In this document: piece by piece, positions 17,441-26,623 of the stretch | How positions within the stretch are numbered: position 1 is the first letter of the stretch | Layout: each line of letters begins with the position of its first letter | NCBI RefSeq assembly: GCF_021726515.1 | Contig: NZ_JAKKCJ010000001.1 | Span: forward strand, 310,001 to 374,000 | Source: Vibrio sp. CK2-1 | Lineage (GTDB): Bacteria; Pseudomonadota; Gammaproteobacteria; Enterobacterales; Vibrionaceae | DNA length: 64,000 nucleotides | Direction of reading: 5' to 3' | Program-made: the position numbers and the translations under genes | The notes under the pieces: model-generated | The model's database searches: none | Seen by the model: the letters and a program-made list of their open reading frames with translations, nothing else | Told to the model about the DNA's origin: nothing

Positions 17441-18415
17441 CTACCCCCACAACTCCGGACTCATCACCTTCATTGTAGAAACATCAAATTCAAAGCCTTG
17501 TGGATGATCTTGAGCTAATAGAAGTGGGCCGTCGAGATCAACCACTTGTACGCCTTGCGCCACTACAAAAGCTGGTGCCATGCCAAGTGACGAGCCGACC
17601 ATGCAACCGACCATAACTTGCATACCTTGTTCTATAGCGGCTTGTTTCAGTTTAAGCGCTTCGGTTAATCCACCCGTTTTATCAAGCTTAATATTGGCCA
17701 TATCATAGCGCCCCACCAGCTTAGCTAAGCTTGCAACGCCGTGACATGACTCATCGGCACACAAGGTGATTGGACGTTCTAGCCCATCAAGCCAGTGGTC
17801 TTTATCAGCAGGAAATGGTTGTTCGATCATCGCCACGTTCAATGCTTTAAGTTGAGGGATCATCGCGTTATACAATTCCACATCCCAGCCTTCATTGGCA
17901 TCAACAATAATCTTCGCATTAGGGGAATGACGTCTTACCGCAGCCACTCGTTCAATATCGCCTTCTCCGGCTAATTTTAATTTCAGCACTGGGCGAGCTT
18001 GATTTGCTTTGGCATCGGCGCCCATTTTTTCAGGGCTGGCTAAAGATAAAGTAAACGCCGTAGTGAGATCATGAGGTTCAATCTCAAGCAACTGCCAAAT
18101 GGTCTTTTGTTGCTGTTTACAGTGTAAATCCCACCATGCGCAATCTAAGGCATTACGCGCTGCGCCTGCCGGTAATAACTGCTGAATATCTTGCGCTGAA
18201 TCGACTTGGGATAACTGCTCAGAAATTGTTTCTAAATCAGCCATCACTTGTTCAATTGACTCGCCATAGCGAGCATAAGGAACGCATTCCCCTCGCCCGA
18301 CATATCCTTGTTGCTCTAAGGTAACGACCACTACATCGGCATGAGTTTTCGAACCACGAGAAATAGTAAACGCGCCATTGATTGGCCATGATTGAGTAGA
18401 GATCGTCATTTTCAT
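17441..18415 (-). CDS. L-Ala-D/L-Glu epimerase (enolase superfamily)
   Basis: Enolase-superfamily dipeptide epimerase (324 aa from this start), interconverting L-Ala-D-Glu and L-Ala-L-Glu during murein peptide recycling (E. coli YcjG). Catalytic features: Lys in LKLKLAGEG, metal ligands in IVDANEGWD, EQPF and CADESCH, and the second catalytic Lys in NIKLDKTGG. The start at 18415 is chosen because it follows the upstream stop by one base (TAATATG coupling) and gives the family length (E. coli 321 aa); a start 87 bases further up would overlap the neighbour. The last gene of the DUF218-epimerase transcript, convergent toward mpaA. Confidence 0.88.
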   Translation of the reverse strand: MKMTISTQSWPINGAFTISRGSKTHADVVVVTLEQQGYVGRGECVPYARYGESIEQVMADLETISEQLSQVDSAQDIQQLLPAGAARNALDCAWWDLHCKQQQKTIWQLLEIEPHDLTTAFTLSLASPEKMGADAKANQARPVLKLKLAGEGDIERVAAVRRHSPNAKIIVDANEGWDVELYNAMIPQLKALNVAMIEQPFPADKDHWLDGLERPITLCADESCHGVASLAKLVGRYDMANIKLDKTGGLTEALKLKQAAIEQGMQVMVGCMVGSSLGMAPAFVVAQGVQVVDLDGPLLLAQDHPQGFEFDVSTMKVMSPELWG

Positions 18416-18416
18416 A

Positions 18417-19058
18417 TTACACATCCACGTGCTCGTCATAACCGATATTGCATAAGGCGGAAAATGCTTGTTCAACTGATTCTGGAATGTCTTGAGCGGC
18501 AAAGAAACCTTGTGTGGGATAGGTTTTCAAACGCTGAATTTCACCTACCATCAGGTTTATCACTTCAGAAGAAGGATGCAGCGCGCTGCAATAATCGAGG
18601 AATTCAAGTTGAGGAGAGCTTACTTGCGCTTGAACCTGTGGCCAAAGTTGCTGGCAGGTCGCCAACGCACGACGTTCCATGTAAGGTTTTTGCACTAAAG
18701 TCACACTGCTAAGCGTAAGACCTTTAGATTCTAATAATTGTTGTGTGAAACGAAAGTTCTCGCCGGTATTGGTCGATTGGTCTTCAAGTAAAATAGCATG
18801 ATGAGGAACACCGCAATCAATGGCGATTTTGGCAAAAGTTTCCGCTTCAGAATGTTCAAACAACCCATCGGTCATTCGGCCTTTGCCGCCAGAAATAATC
18901 AATAACGGGGCGATACCTTGATGATAAAGCTCAGCGGCTCGCTCACCAACACGTAAATCAGAACTGCCTAGAAGTAATAAAGCATCGGTTTTTTGAAGAG
19001 ATTGATCGAGTTTTAAGTACTGCCAAACCGATAAAGCATGATCGTAATAACGCGTCAT
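18417..19058 (-). CDS. YdcF/DUF218-family protein
   Basis: 213-aa DUF218 (SanA/ElyC/YdcF-type) protein. Motifs: DALLLLGSSDLRVGERAAELY, PLLIISGGKGRMTDG, SEAETFAKIAIDCGVP and LEDQSTNTGENF, the family's conserved nucleotide-binding-like core. No signal peptide or membrane segment, so the YdcF type rather than the membrane-anchored ElyC type. E. coli YdcF binds S-adenosylmethionine; relatives affect envelope biogenesis. It is coupled to the epimerase gene (stop one base before its start), which hints at a part in peptidoglycan turnover, but that is inference. Confidence 0.8.
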   Translation of the reverse strand: MTRYYDHALSVWQYLKLDQSLQKTDALLLLGSSDLRVGERAAELYHQGIAPLLIISGGKGRMTDGLFEHSEAETFAKIAIDCGVPHHAILLEDQSTNTGENFRFTQQLLESKGLTLSSVTLVQKPYMERRALATCQQLWPQVQAQVSSPQLEFLDYCSALHPSSEVINLMVGEIQRLKTYPTQGFFAAQDIPESVEQAFSALCNIGYDEHVDV

Positions 19059-19181
19059 TGTGCACTTCCATTTTAGATATAGAGTGATAATGACTTACTG
19101 TACTTGAGTTTTTACTTGCGAGTAAGAGCTAGTGAAAGAAAAGTATTGGTATATAAAAAATCGTCTGGATAGCTACTGTTC

Positions 19182-19406
19182 TCAATGAGTAGAATCTAAC
19201 GAATATACGGCATTTTGATGATTACAATAACGGCATAAACACACACGGTCCATTTTGTGGTAAGGTACGCCGCTGAAAAGCTGATTGATCAACTCATTGA
19301 ATTTTTGGAACTTGTTTTTTAATGACATATCATCTTCCGCTCGCTTGCGTAATACCGCTTTATGTTGAGTATCGCGGCAACATGATTGGCAAAATAAAAC
19401 AGGCAT
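19182..19406 (-). CDS. Small Cys-pair protein, putative zinc ribbon
   Basis: 74-aa protein with two cysteine clusters, FCQSCC (residues 5-10) and CLCRYCNHQ (about 56-64), spaced like a zinc-binding ribbon, with a basic helix between them. Strand, start and spacing are plausible and it stands alone between the DUF218 gene and gltS. Function unknown. The two clusters with correct spacing are the main reason to accept it as real. Confidence 0.6.
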   Translation of the reverse strand: MPVLFCQSCCRDTQHKAVLRKRAEDDMSLKNKFQKFNELINQLFSGVPYHKMDRVCLCRYCNHQNAVYSLDSTH

Positions 19407-19713
19407 AAAATCTCCAATAATCGGGTTCTAGAACAAAAAACGAAACAATTATTTAACATACTAAATCCTACTTTTGTTCAGACGTCATAAAATTGAAAAA
19501 TCCATGTCAATAATTCAATCAAGATCAAACTTTACTAACCACTAGAGCCACTAATGACTCAACTTTTTGTTACTTCGAAACATAAGTAACGAACGATGTG
19601 ATCATTTGTCCTAATTGCTCTAAATGATGTCTATCCACGTCATTTATTGTCTATGCTCAATAACGGCGGTCTACATTTTCACTCCTTAAGTTTTACTTTT
19701 TTAGAGGCAGTAT
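19407..19713. other. Intergenic region before gltS
   Basis: 307 bases between the small Cys-pair gene (minus strand) and gltS (plus strand). It is AT-rich and must hold both promoters. I see no ORF, repeat or clear hairpin. The gltS ribosome site (AGAGGCAG) is at its right end. Confidence 0.5.
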
Positions 19714-20937
19714 ATGAATACAGTTTATCCTGTGAATTCTATCGAGTCTTTTTTGCTCGCGATCTTCGTGTTGCTACTCGGTCATTTTATTAATTCCAAG
19801 GTGCCATTTTTATCTAAATATAAAGTCCCTGAGCCAATTGTCGGTGGCTTGGTTGTGGCGATTATTAGCACTATTCTACATTTCCAAAACATCACACTTG
19901 AATTTGATTTGCCGCTAGAACACACCTTGATGTTGCTCTTCTTTACTACGGTTGGCCTATCAGCAAGCTACACTCAGTTACTAAAAGGTGGTAAAAAAGT
20001 CTTTATTTTCCTTGGTGTTGCCTCTATCTATATCATTATTCAAAATGCGGTAGGCGTTGGCTTAGCGGAAGCCTTGGGGATCAACCCACTACTTGGTTTA
20101 GTAGCCGGCTCTATCACGCTATCTGGCGGACACGGTACAGGCGCGGCTTGGGCAAGCACTTTCCAAAATACCTATGGCATTAATACACTTGAATTTGCGA
20201 TGGCTGCCGCGACCTTTGGCTTAATTGTCGGTGGTATTATTGGCGGGCCCGTTGCACAACGACGCATTCAAAAGCACAACCTAGTCTCAGAATACGGCGC
20301 AGGTGATAAGCATCATGACAGTTTCCCAGATGTCGTGACTTATAACGACCGAGAAGAAGATAAAGTCTCCGCTTATCGCGTGATTGAAACCTTATTTACT
20401 ATGCTGATTTGTGTAGTGGGTGCGGTTTATGTTGAGCAATGGGTGAATACCTTTGAGATTAGTTGGTTAAAGATCCCAGACTTTGTATATGCCCTATTCT
20501 TAGGTGTGATTATCACCAATATTTTTGAGGTATCAGGTAAGTACAAGCTCAATACCGATACGGTTGATATTCTCGGAACCGTGTCTTTATCGTTATTCTT
20601 AGCCATGGCATTAATGAGTTTGCAATTGTGGGAAATCTTTTCACTCGCGATCCCACTGTTGGTTATTTTATGTGTGCAAACCGTTATTTTGGCGGTATTC
20701 GCTTACAATATAACGTTCCGCGTGATGGGCTCAAACTATGATGCAGCGGTGATCACTGGCGGTCACTGTGGTTTTGGTTTGGGTGCCACACCAACCGCGG
20801 TAATGAACATGGGTTCAATCGTGACGCATTACGGGCCATCACCACAAGCCTTTATGGTCGTGCCAATTGTTGGTGCCTTTTTCATTGATATCGTTAACTT
20901 AATTATCATCCAAGGCTACTTATCGTTTATTGGTTAA
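19714..20937 (+). CDS. gltS: Sodium/glutamate symporter GltS
   Basis: Inner-membrane Na+-dependent glutamate importer (407 aa; E. coli GltS 401). Ten or so hydrophobic segments in two repeated halves, each with a Gly/Ala/Ser-rich re-entrant loop: GSITLSGGHGTGAAWA (about residues 128-143) and ITGGHCGFGLGATPTAVMNM (about 347-366). These GGH-G loops are the family signature. A cytoplasmic connector around 190-220 is charged (KHHDSFPDVVTYNDREEDK). Single-gene unit with its own promoter region; no clear terminator follows. Confidence 0.95.
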   Translation: MNTVYPVNSIESFLLAIFVLLLGHFINSKVPFLSKYKVPEPIVGGLVVAIISTILHFQNITLEFDLPLEHTLMLLFFTTVGLSASYTQLLKGGKKVFIFLGVASIYIIIQNAVGVGLAEALGINPLLGLVAGSITLSGGHGTGAAWASTFQNTYGINTLEFAMAAATFGLIVGGIIGGPVAQRRIQKHNLVSEYGAGDKHHDSFPDVVTYNDREEDKVSAYRVIETLFTMLICVVGAVYVEQWVNTFEISWLKIPDFVYALFLGVIITNIFEVSGKYKLNTDTVDILGTVSLSLFLAMALMSLQLWEIFSLAIPLLVILCVQTVILAVFAYNITFRVMGSNYDAAVITGGHCGFGLGATPTAVMNMGSIVTHYGPSPQAFMVVPIVGAFFIDIVNLIIIQGYLSFIG

Positions 20938-21093
20938 TGGCTAAAGGTTTAATGAAGCATCCTACACTGCGGATAACAGACTAAACACGCTGTGCCGCAG
21001 TTCAGGTTAATTCACTTGCGTATTAATCTCGATTTTGAACAGACATATCTTTAATAAAAATAATTTTGATAAAAGTTGTGTTGAGGAAAAATA

Positions 21094-22491
21094 GTGACTG
21101 AACAAAAAGCGGTTTCACCACAAAAAATATTCATGAGTGTCGCGCTTGTCATTGCGCTAGGCTCATTAGAAAAAAGTATCGTCACCACCCCACTGCCTAT
21201 CATTGGTGAGCAACTCAATGCAGGTAATGCACTCACTTGGGTAGTCACGGCTTATTTATTAGCGGCGACCGCAGTATTACCGGTTTATGGCAAACTCAGC
21301 GACATTCTAGGCCGTGTGAAAATGCTGTATATCGGCATTACGCTCTTTGTTCTCGGCTCGGCAGCATGTGGCTTCGCGCAAGATTTACCAACCTTAATCA
21401 TTGCTCGTGTCATTCAAGGCATAGGTGGTGGTGGCTTAATTGCCCTCGCCTTTACCGTGATTGCCGACTGTATTCCGGCGCGTGAAGTAGGCAAATACCA
21501 AGGCTTCATCTCGATGGTCTATGCGGTTTCCAGTATCGCAGGCCCATTACTTGGCGGCTACTTTGCCGAGCATCTATCTTGGCGCTGGGTATTTTGGATT
21601 AATATCCCGCTCGGTTTACTGGCGGTATTTTTGATTCGTCGCAACCTTTCACATTTAAATAAAAAGCGTGATTCGAAATTTGATTGGTTAGGCGCGATGA
21701 TGCTAATGATCTGCTCCACCAGCTTACTGCTTTTACTTTCACCTGAAGCCGAACTTCCTACTAGCTGGACTGGCGGTGCGTTTATTGCCTCAATCTTAAT
21801 ATTAATTTTGGTCGAACGACGCGTTTCCGATCCTATGCTACCTGCTCGCTTAGCTAAGCTACCCAACTATTTGGTTTGCATCTTACTGATTTTATGCTCA
21901 CAGTTATTAATGTTTGCCATTTTGGTGTACCTACCAATGCAAATGCAGTGGCAACGTGGTTTATCCGCTTCAGCCAGTGGCGAAATCATGGTGATCTTCA
22001 TGTTTAGCATCACCATTGGCGCCTACTGCGGTGGTAAGCTAGTCAATAAATCTGGTGAAACCAAACGCTATGCATTGTTTGGCTTTTTACTAGCGGCGAT
22101 TAGCTTTGCGATGATCCAACAACACTTTTATCCAGCGGTAGCGCTCGGTTTAGCAGGTCTAGGTATCGGCTTTACTCTGCCAGCGATTGGCGTAATGGTG
22201 CAAAACGTATTACCAGCAAAAGATCGCGGTATTGGCATGTCATTATTTAACTTTGGTCGTGAATTAGGGGGAGCCATCGGCGTTGCCGCATGTTCAACCG
22301 TATTCCAATTGAGCCTAAATCATGATGGCATTGCCAAACAAAATAGCCTTGCAGAATATAGCCCTCAAGCCTTAGATTCTGGCTTTACGGCGATTTACTT
22401 ATTAATGGCGATCATGGCTGTGGTTTCTATGCTAATCACACTGGTCGCGTTAAAGAAACAAACATTAGCCACCGAAATAAAACAAGATTAA
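21094..22491 (+). CDS. MFS drug exporter, DHA2 (EmrB/QacA) type
   Basis: Major-facilitator exporter (465 aa) with about 14 membrane segments. Motif A-like loop GKLSDILGRVKMLYIGI (about residues 66-82) and motif C-like IAGPLLGGYFAEHLSWRWVF (about 148-167) mark the proton-driven drug:H+ antiporter group. GTG start with a GAGGAAAA ribosome site. It is followed after 34 bases by a menB-type gene on the same strand and no terminator lies between, so the two are likely co-transcribed. Substrate unknown; the partner suggests a quinone or naphthoate-related compound, which is inference. Confidence 0.85.
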   Translation: MTEQKAVSPQKIFMSVALVIALGSLEKSIVTTPLPIIGEQLNAGNALTWVVTAYLLAATAVLPVYGKLSDILGRVKMLYIGITLFVLGSAACGFAQDLPTLIIARVIQGIGGGGLIALAFTVIADCIPAREVGKYQGFISMVYAVSSIAGPLLGGYFAEHLSWRWVFWINIPLGLLAVFLIRRNLSHLNKKRDSKFDWLGAMMLMICSTSLLLLLSPEAELPTSWTGGAFIASILILILVERRVSDPMLPARLAKLPNYLVCILLILCSQLLMFAILVYLPMQMQWQRGLSASASGEIMVIFMFSITIGAYCGGKLVNKSGETKRYALFGFLLAAISFAMIQQHFYPAVALGLAGLGIGFTLPAIGVMVQNVLPAKDRGIGMSLFNFGRELGGAIGVAACSTVFQLSLNHDGIAKQNSLAEYSPQALDSGFTAIYLLMAIMAVVSMLITLVALKKQTLATEIKQD

Positions 22492-22525
22492 TACATCGAA
22501 CTAAACCAAATAAAGGTCTGTCAGC

Positions 22526-23428
22526 ATGAATAAAGTTTCAGATATTTTTAACCCTGAAGATTGGCAAGAAGTTGAAGGTTTTTCATTTGAAGATATTACC
22601 TACCACCGCGCAGTAGATGCCGGAGTAGTCCGTATCGCCTTTAACCGCCCAGAATGTCGCAACGCATTTCGTCCTAAAACCGTCGATGAGCTTTTTTGCG
22701 CGCTTGAACATGCACGCATGTGGAGCGATGTAGGCTGTGTATTGCTGACCGGTAACGGCCCTAGTGCTCGCGATGGCGGCTGGGCATTTTGTTCAGGTGG
22801 CGATCAACGTATTCGTGGCAAAGATGGCTACAAATACGAAGGCATGCCACAAGACCAAATCGACCCTGCAAAACTAGGCAGACTACACATTCTAGAAGTA
22901 CAACGTTTGATCCGCTTTATGCCAAAAGCCGTGATCGCCGTAGTACCGGGTTGGGCTGCTGGCGGCGGTCACTCATTGCATGTCGTGTGTGATATGACAA
23001 TTGCCTCAGAAGAACACGCGGTATTTAAACAAACCGATCTCGATGTGGCGAGCTTTGACTCTGGCTACGGTTCAGCTTACCTAGCGAAAATGGTTGGCCA
23101 AAAGAAAGCCCGTGAAATATTCTTCCTAGGTTTAGACTACAGCGCACAAGATGCCTTTGAAATGGGCATGGTTAACAAAGTGGTTCCACATGCTGATCTT
23201 GAAAAAGAAGCGCTTGAGTGGGGTAAGATCATTTGCCAAAAATCACCAACCGCACTACGCATGATGAAGTTTGGCTTAAACATGACTGACGATGGCATGG
23301 TTGGACAACAACTCTTCGCCGGTGAAGCCACACGCCTCGCCTACGGTACTGATGAAGCGCGCGAAGGCCGTGATTCATTCTTAGAAAAACGTCCAAAAGA
23401 CTTCTCTAAGTTCCCGTATCACTATTAA
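22526..23428 (+). CDS. menB: 1,4-Dihydroxy-2-naphthoyl-CoA synthase, bicarbonate-independent type
   Basis: Crotonase-fold enzyme (300 aa) closing the second ring of the menaquinone naphthoate from o-succinylbenzoyl-CoA. Oxyanion-hole loops SGGDQRIRG (about residues 90-98) and PGWAAGGGHSLHVV (141-154) and the C-terminal RLAYGTDEAREGRDSFLEKRPKDFSKFPYHY region (given in part) identify MenB. Asp171 in KQTDLDVASFD occupies the position where E. coli-type enzymes have Gly and need bicarbonate; Asp is the mycobacterial-type arrangement. No other men genes are nearby; it follows an MFS exporter gene by 34 bases. Confidence 0.9.
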   Translation: MNKVSDIFNPEDWQEVEGFSFEDITYHRAVDAGVVRIAFNRPECRNAFRPKTVDELFCALEHARMWSDVGCVLLTGNGPSARDGGWAFCSGGDQRIRGKDGYKYEGMPQDQIDPAKLGRLHILEVQRLIRFMPKAVIAVVPGWAAGGGHSLHVVCDMTIASEEHAVFKQTDLDVASFDSGYGSAYLAKMVGQKKAREIFFLGLDYSAQDAFEMGMVNKVVPHADLEKEALEWGKIICQKSPTALRMMKFGLNMTDDGMVGQQLFAGEATRLAYGTDEAREGRDSFLEKRPKDFSKFPYHY

Positions 23429-23457
23429 TTGTTATTGATAAAAAGCATATAAAATAA

Positions 23458-23490
23458 CGCCCTGAGCTTAATGAAGTTCAGGGCGTTTTT
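23458..23490 (+). terminator. Intrinsic terminator after menB
   Basis: Stem CGCCCTGA / TCAGGGCG extended inward by further pairs (CTT/AAG), then a T run, 30 bases after the menB stop. Confidence 0.88.
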
Positions 23491-24034
23491 GTGTTTGTTG
23501 ATGTTGGTGGGTAATGCGTGCAGGCATGCTTTTCTATATATAGCTAGAAAGCGTAGATAGTTTGTCAATATTCAGCCTGAATAATGGGGTGATGTCCTAT
23601 AGTGATATGTAGGTTAAACTTTCTTTCAGTCAACCAATTGATATCCTTTAACAAGGAATTTTTGACCCATTCTTATCGCTTGCAAATCATTGAAATAGAT
23701 AAACGCCTTTGACTATTTAAAATCTCCGTAACACGGCTACGCTGGCCAATAAACGGTACAAGATCCTTACTTTCTAAGGTTTGTTGTTTCATAAAAATCA
23801 AATACTACTCAATTATTAAAAAAGAGGTACTACGGTATAGATACGAAAAATTTAGAGCTGTGTTCAGTGGTAATGATCTAGGCTAACTCATGTGCCAATA
23901 TCGACTAACTCTTTTACCAATGAAAAATACAGTGTTTTGGTGAGGCCGTTATAAGTAAAAGCTTCTTTCTGTCAGCATGTCTTACCCACTCGACGCTTAT
24001 CAACCAAAACACTCAGTTAACCATCATTTAACTC
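23491..24034. other. Gene-poor spacer at the left edge of the nitrogen island
   Basis: About 540 bases with no intact gene. It holds a decayed antitoxin fragment (23648-23792, minus strand) and otherwise AT-rich sequence without a recognised signal. It separates vibrio-like backbone genes from the ABC/amidase island, so it may be an old insertion boundary; no direct repeat or tRNA target was seen. Confidence 0.45.
23648..23792 (-). pseudogene. HigA-like antitoxin fragment (decayed)
   Basis: A 39-codon reading frame starting at 23792 encodes MKQQTLESKDLVPFIGQRSR then VTEILNSQRRLSISMI. This matches the C-terminal HTH of HigA-type XRE antitoxins (pattern DL-PFIGS-S-V-EIL--KR-LTL-MI). The frame breaks just after MI, and the expected continuation appears in a neighbouring frame (SDKNGSKIP). 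No toxin gene remains, and the N-terminal half of the antitoxin is missing. I read it as the remnant of a toxin-antitoxin module. Confidence 0.6.
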
Positions 24035-25753
24035 TTATGCAAATTGATACTCAACAACATTATCATCGGACACAATGATATCTTTAATATGTGGAATCGA
24101 TTCAATCAGCTTTTTCGTGTAAGGGTGCTTTGGAGAGTACATCACTTCTTGTGTCTTACCTTGTTCAACGATTTTCCCCTCTTGCATTACTAAAATTCGC
24201 TGACTTAACATTTTGACTACATGAAGATCATGGCTAACAAACAAGTAACTCAGCCCAAGTTCTCTTCTTAACTTTTCAAGCAATTGTAAAACCGTCGCTT
24301 GAACAGACACGTCTAACGCTGAAGTAGGCTCATCAAGTATCAAAAACTTAGGTTTTAAAGCCACCGCTCTCGCTATACCTACACGAGCTTTTTGCCCTCC
24401 ACTTAGCTGATGAGGCAAACGAGTAATCAAGTGCATCGGTAGTCCCACTTGCTCAACCAGTTCTTCGACTTTTGATTTTAATTGCTGCTTACTCAATTTG
24501 TCACCTAACCTCAATAAAGGCTCAGCAATTAAGTCAAAAACTGAATGTCTAGGGTTTAATGACCCTGTGGGATCTTGAAACACCATTTGAATATCTTTTC
24601 GTAATGGATGCTTAATAAAGTCTTTATTAGAAATGCTCGATATATCGACTCCAGAAAATTTGATGCTGCCAGCTGTGGCATCTTCCAAACGAGTAAGTAA
24701 TTTTGAAGTCGTAGATTTACCACTCCCAGATCCCCCGACTAAACCAACACACTCACCAGAGTAAATAGAGAAACTACTTCCATCAACGGCGACAAACTCT
24801 TCATACGTCGGTTTAGAAAAAGGGATAAATGCGCTTTTCTTTTTAAGGTAGGTTTTTCGTAATCCGTCAACGACCAGTAATGGTTTCTCACTAATTTCTG
24901 GCTCTGGTAGTGATAAATAATCTGGCGGTGTTACAGTCAGATCGGCCACGCTGCCATCTTTTGATGGGGTAGCTTGTAACAATTTCTTTGTATAAGGATG
25001 GGTTGAGTGAGTAAAAAAATCTTGTCGAGTATTCTTTTCTACCACCTTACCTTTTTCCATTACCACAAACTTATCACAGTACTCAGCGGCAATACCAAGA
25101 TCATGGGTAATTAAAATTACCGCTAAACCTTCAGTTTTTGCTAAGTTATGAATTAAGTCCATAATGGATTTTTGAGTAGTAACATCTAAGCCAGTGGTAG
25201 GTTCATCTGCTATTAACATTCTTGAACGGCACGCTAAAGCTAACGCAATCATAACCCTTTGACACATCCCGCCACTTAACTCGAAAGGATAAGAATCTTT
25301 GACACGTTCGACATCATAAATTTCAACTTGTTGTAATAACTTTTCGATTTCCTTATTGATACTCGACCATGAAGCATAACCATGTGTACGAAGCATATCT
25401 CTCAAGTGTTCACCGACTTTGCGAATAGGATTCAAAGTCGACATAGGGTTTTGAAAAATCATAGAAATTTCTCGTCCACGTATCTCTTTTAATAATTGAG
25501 AGTCAGCACGGTGCAGAGGCATGCCATCATAAATTATTTCACCTAATGCAAGAGAGCCATTTTTATCTAATAAATTCAATATGCTGTATGCTGTGACCGA
25601 TTTTCCACTACCGCTTTCTCCGACAAGGGCGAGGATTTCACCTTTCTCTAACGAGAAGCTCACATTTTCTACTGCTCGCACAACGCCTAATTTGGTTTCA
25701 AAGTCGATCGCCAGTTTATTGACAGTTAGCAAAGGCTGCTTTTTCTTATCCAT
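24035..25753 (-). CDS. Dipeptide-type ABC transporter, fused double ATPase
   Basis: 572-aa protein with two complete Opp/Dpp-type ATPase domains in tandem (DppD-DppF fusion, as in GsiA). Domain 1: Walker A GESGSGKS (residues 45-52), signature LSGGMCQR (about 160-167), Walker B LIADEPTTGLD. Domain 2: Walker A GGSGSGKS (341-348), signature LSGGQKAR, Walker B LILDEPTSALD. Each domain ends with the HPYTKKL segment of oligopeptide ATPases. Last gene of a minus-strand operon (amidase, binding protein, two permeases, ATPase), starting 3 bases after the permease stop. Substrate is inferred from the amidase, not known. Confidence 0.9.
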   Translation of the reverse strand: MDKKKQPLLTVNKLAIDFETKLGVVRAVENVSFSLEKGEILALVGESGSGKSVTAYSILNLLDKNGSLALGEIIYDGMPLHRADSQLLKEIRGREISMIFQNPMSTLNPIRKVGEHLRDMLRTHGYASWSSINKEIEKLLQQVEIYDVERVKDSYPFELSGGMCQRVMIALALACRSRMLIADEPTTGLDVTTQKSIMDLIHNLAKTEGLAVILITHDLGIAAEYCDKFVVMEKGKVVEKNTRQDFFTHSTHPYTKKLLQATPSKDGSVADLTVTPPDYLSLPEPEISEKPLLVVDGLRKTYLKKKSAFIPFSKPTYEEFVAVDGSSFSIYSGECVGLVGGSGSGKSTTSKLLTRLEDATAGSIKFSGVDISSISNKDFIKHPLRKDIQMVFQDPTGSLNPRHSVFDLIAEPLLRLGDKLSKQQLKSKVEELVEQVGLPMHLITRLPHQLSGGQKARVGIARAVALKPKFLILDEPTSALDVSVQATVLQLLEKLRRELGLSYLFVSHDLHVVKMLSQRILVMQEGKIVEQGKTQEVMYSPKHPYTKKLIESIPHIKDIIVSDDNVVEYQFA

Positions 25754-25756
25754 AAG

Positions 25757-26623
25757 TTACTTCCTTTTTTGTGGATCAGCGAGATCACGTAATGTGTCTC
25801 CGACCAAATTGAAGGTAAACACGGCTAACATTAAAATGAATCCTGGAAATAGCACTAACCACCAATGCCCAGAAATAATATAGTCAGAACCTTCCGCAAC
25901 TAATATTCCCCATTCCGCAACAGGAGGACGAACACCTAATCCGATGAAAGATAAACCCGCAGCATTAAGTATTGCCCACCCCATATTGATAGAGATTTGA
26001 ACGATTAGGTTGGGTAGGCAATTAGGTAAAATATGTGCCCCTAATGTTCTAATGTGTGAGTTGCCTGATAAAAGCGCTGCTTGAACATATTGACGATCTC
26101 TTTGTAAACTCACTTCCGCTCGTGCGATTCGAATATAAAACGGAATATTAATAATCGCAGTAGCATAAATAACGTTAATTAAAGAATTCCCCATCACCGC
26201 AACAATCCCCATTGCGAGAACAAAAAGAGGAAAAGCCAGAACGATATCGGCTAATCGACCAATAATCCTCTCATACCACCCTCCAAAATATCCGGCTAAG
26301 CTCCCTAGAAATGTTCCAACGACAAAGCTAATCGATACTGCAGCAACGGCGATACCCAGATCTAATCGAGTTGCCACCACTACTCTTGAAAACACATCTC
26401 GTCCTAAATGATCCGTACCAAACCAATGCAGAGAGTTTGGTCCTTGCAAAGCAATCGAAGTATCACTCGCTAATGGATCAAAAGGGACCCAATATTCACC
26501 GGTTAAAGCCACTAAAGCATAAAAGCCAAACAATATTAAAGAAGCCAGTGATAGCAGGTTTTTTCTCGCAATAAACCAAAGCCTTTGGAAGATATTTTCT
26601 TGTGTTAATACAATACTATTCAT
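25757..26623 (-). CDS. Dipeptide-type ABC transporter permease, DppC-like
   Basis: Inner-membrane permease (288 aa from this start). The start at 26623 (MNSIVLTQEN) is preferred; a further upstream ATG would extend deeper into the preceding gene. Family features: N-terminal membrane anchor, PFDPLASDTSIALQGPNSLHWFGTDHLGRDVFSRVV (given as PFDP...HWFGTDHLGRDVFSR), then a transport domain with the EAA-type loop AALLSGNSHIRTLGAHILPN. The start overlaps the end of the upstream permease gene by 8 bases. Partner of the DppB-like permease. Confidence 0.88.
   Translation of the reverse strand: MNSIVLTQENIFQRLWFIARKNLLSLASLILFGFYALVALTGEYWVPFDPLASDTSIALQGPNSLHWFGTDHLGRDVFSRVVVATRLDLGIAVAAVSISFVVGTFLGSLAGYFGGWYERIIGRLADIVLAFPLFVLAMGIVAVMGNSLINVIYATAIINIPFYIRIARAEVSLQRDRQYVQAALLSGNSHIRTLGAHILPNCLPNLIVQISINMGWAILNAAGLSFIGLGVRPPVAEWGILVAEGSDYIISGHWWLVLFPGFILMLAVFTFNLVGDTLRDLADPQKRK

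Noticed and set aside
20970..21005. CTGCGG...CCGCAG pair after gltS as a terminator
   Set aside because: Only 6 bp with a long loop and no T run; too weak to list.
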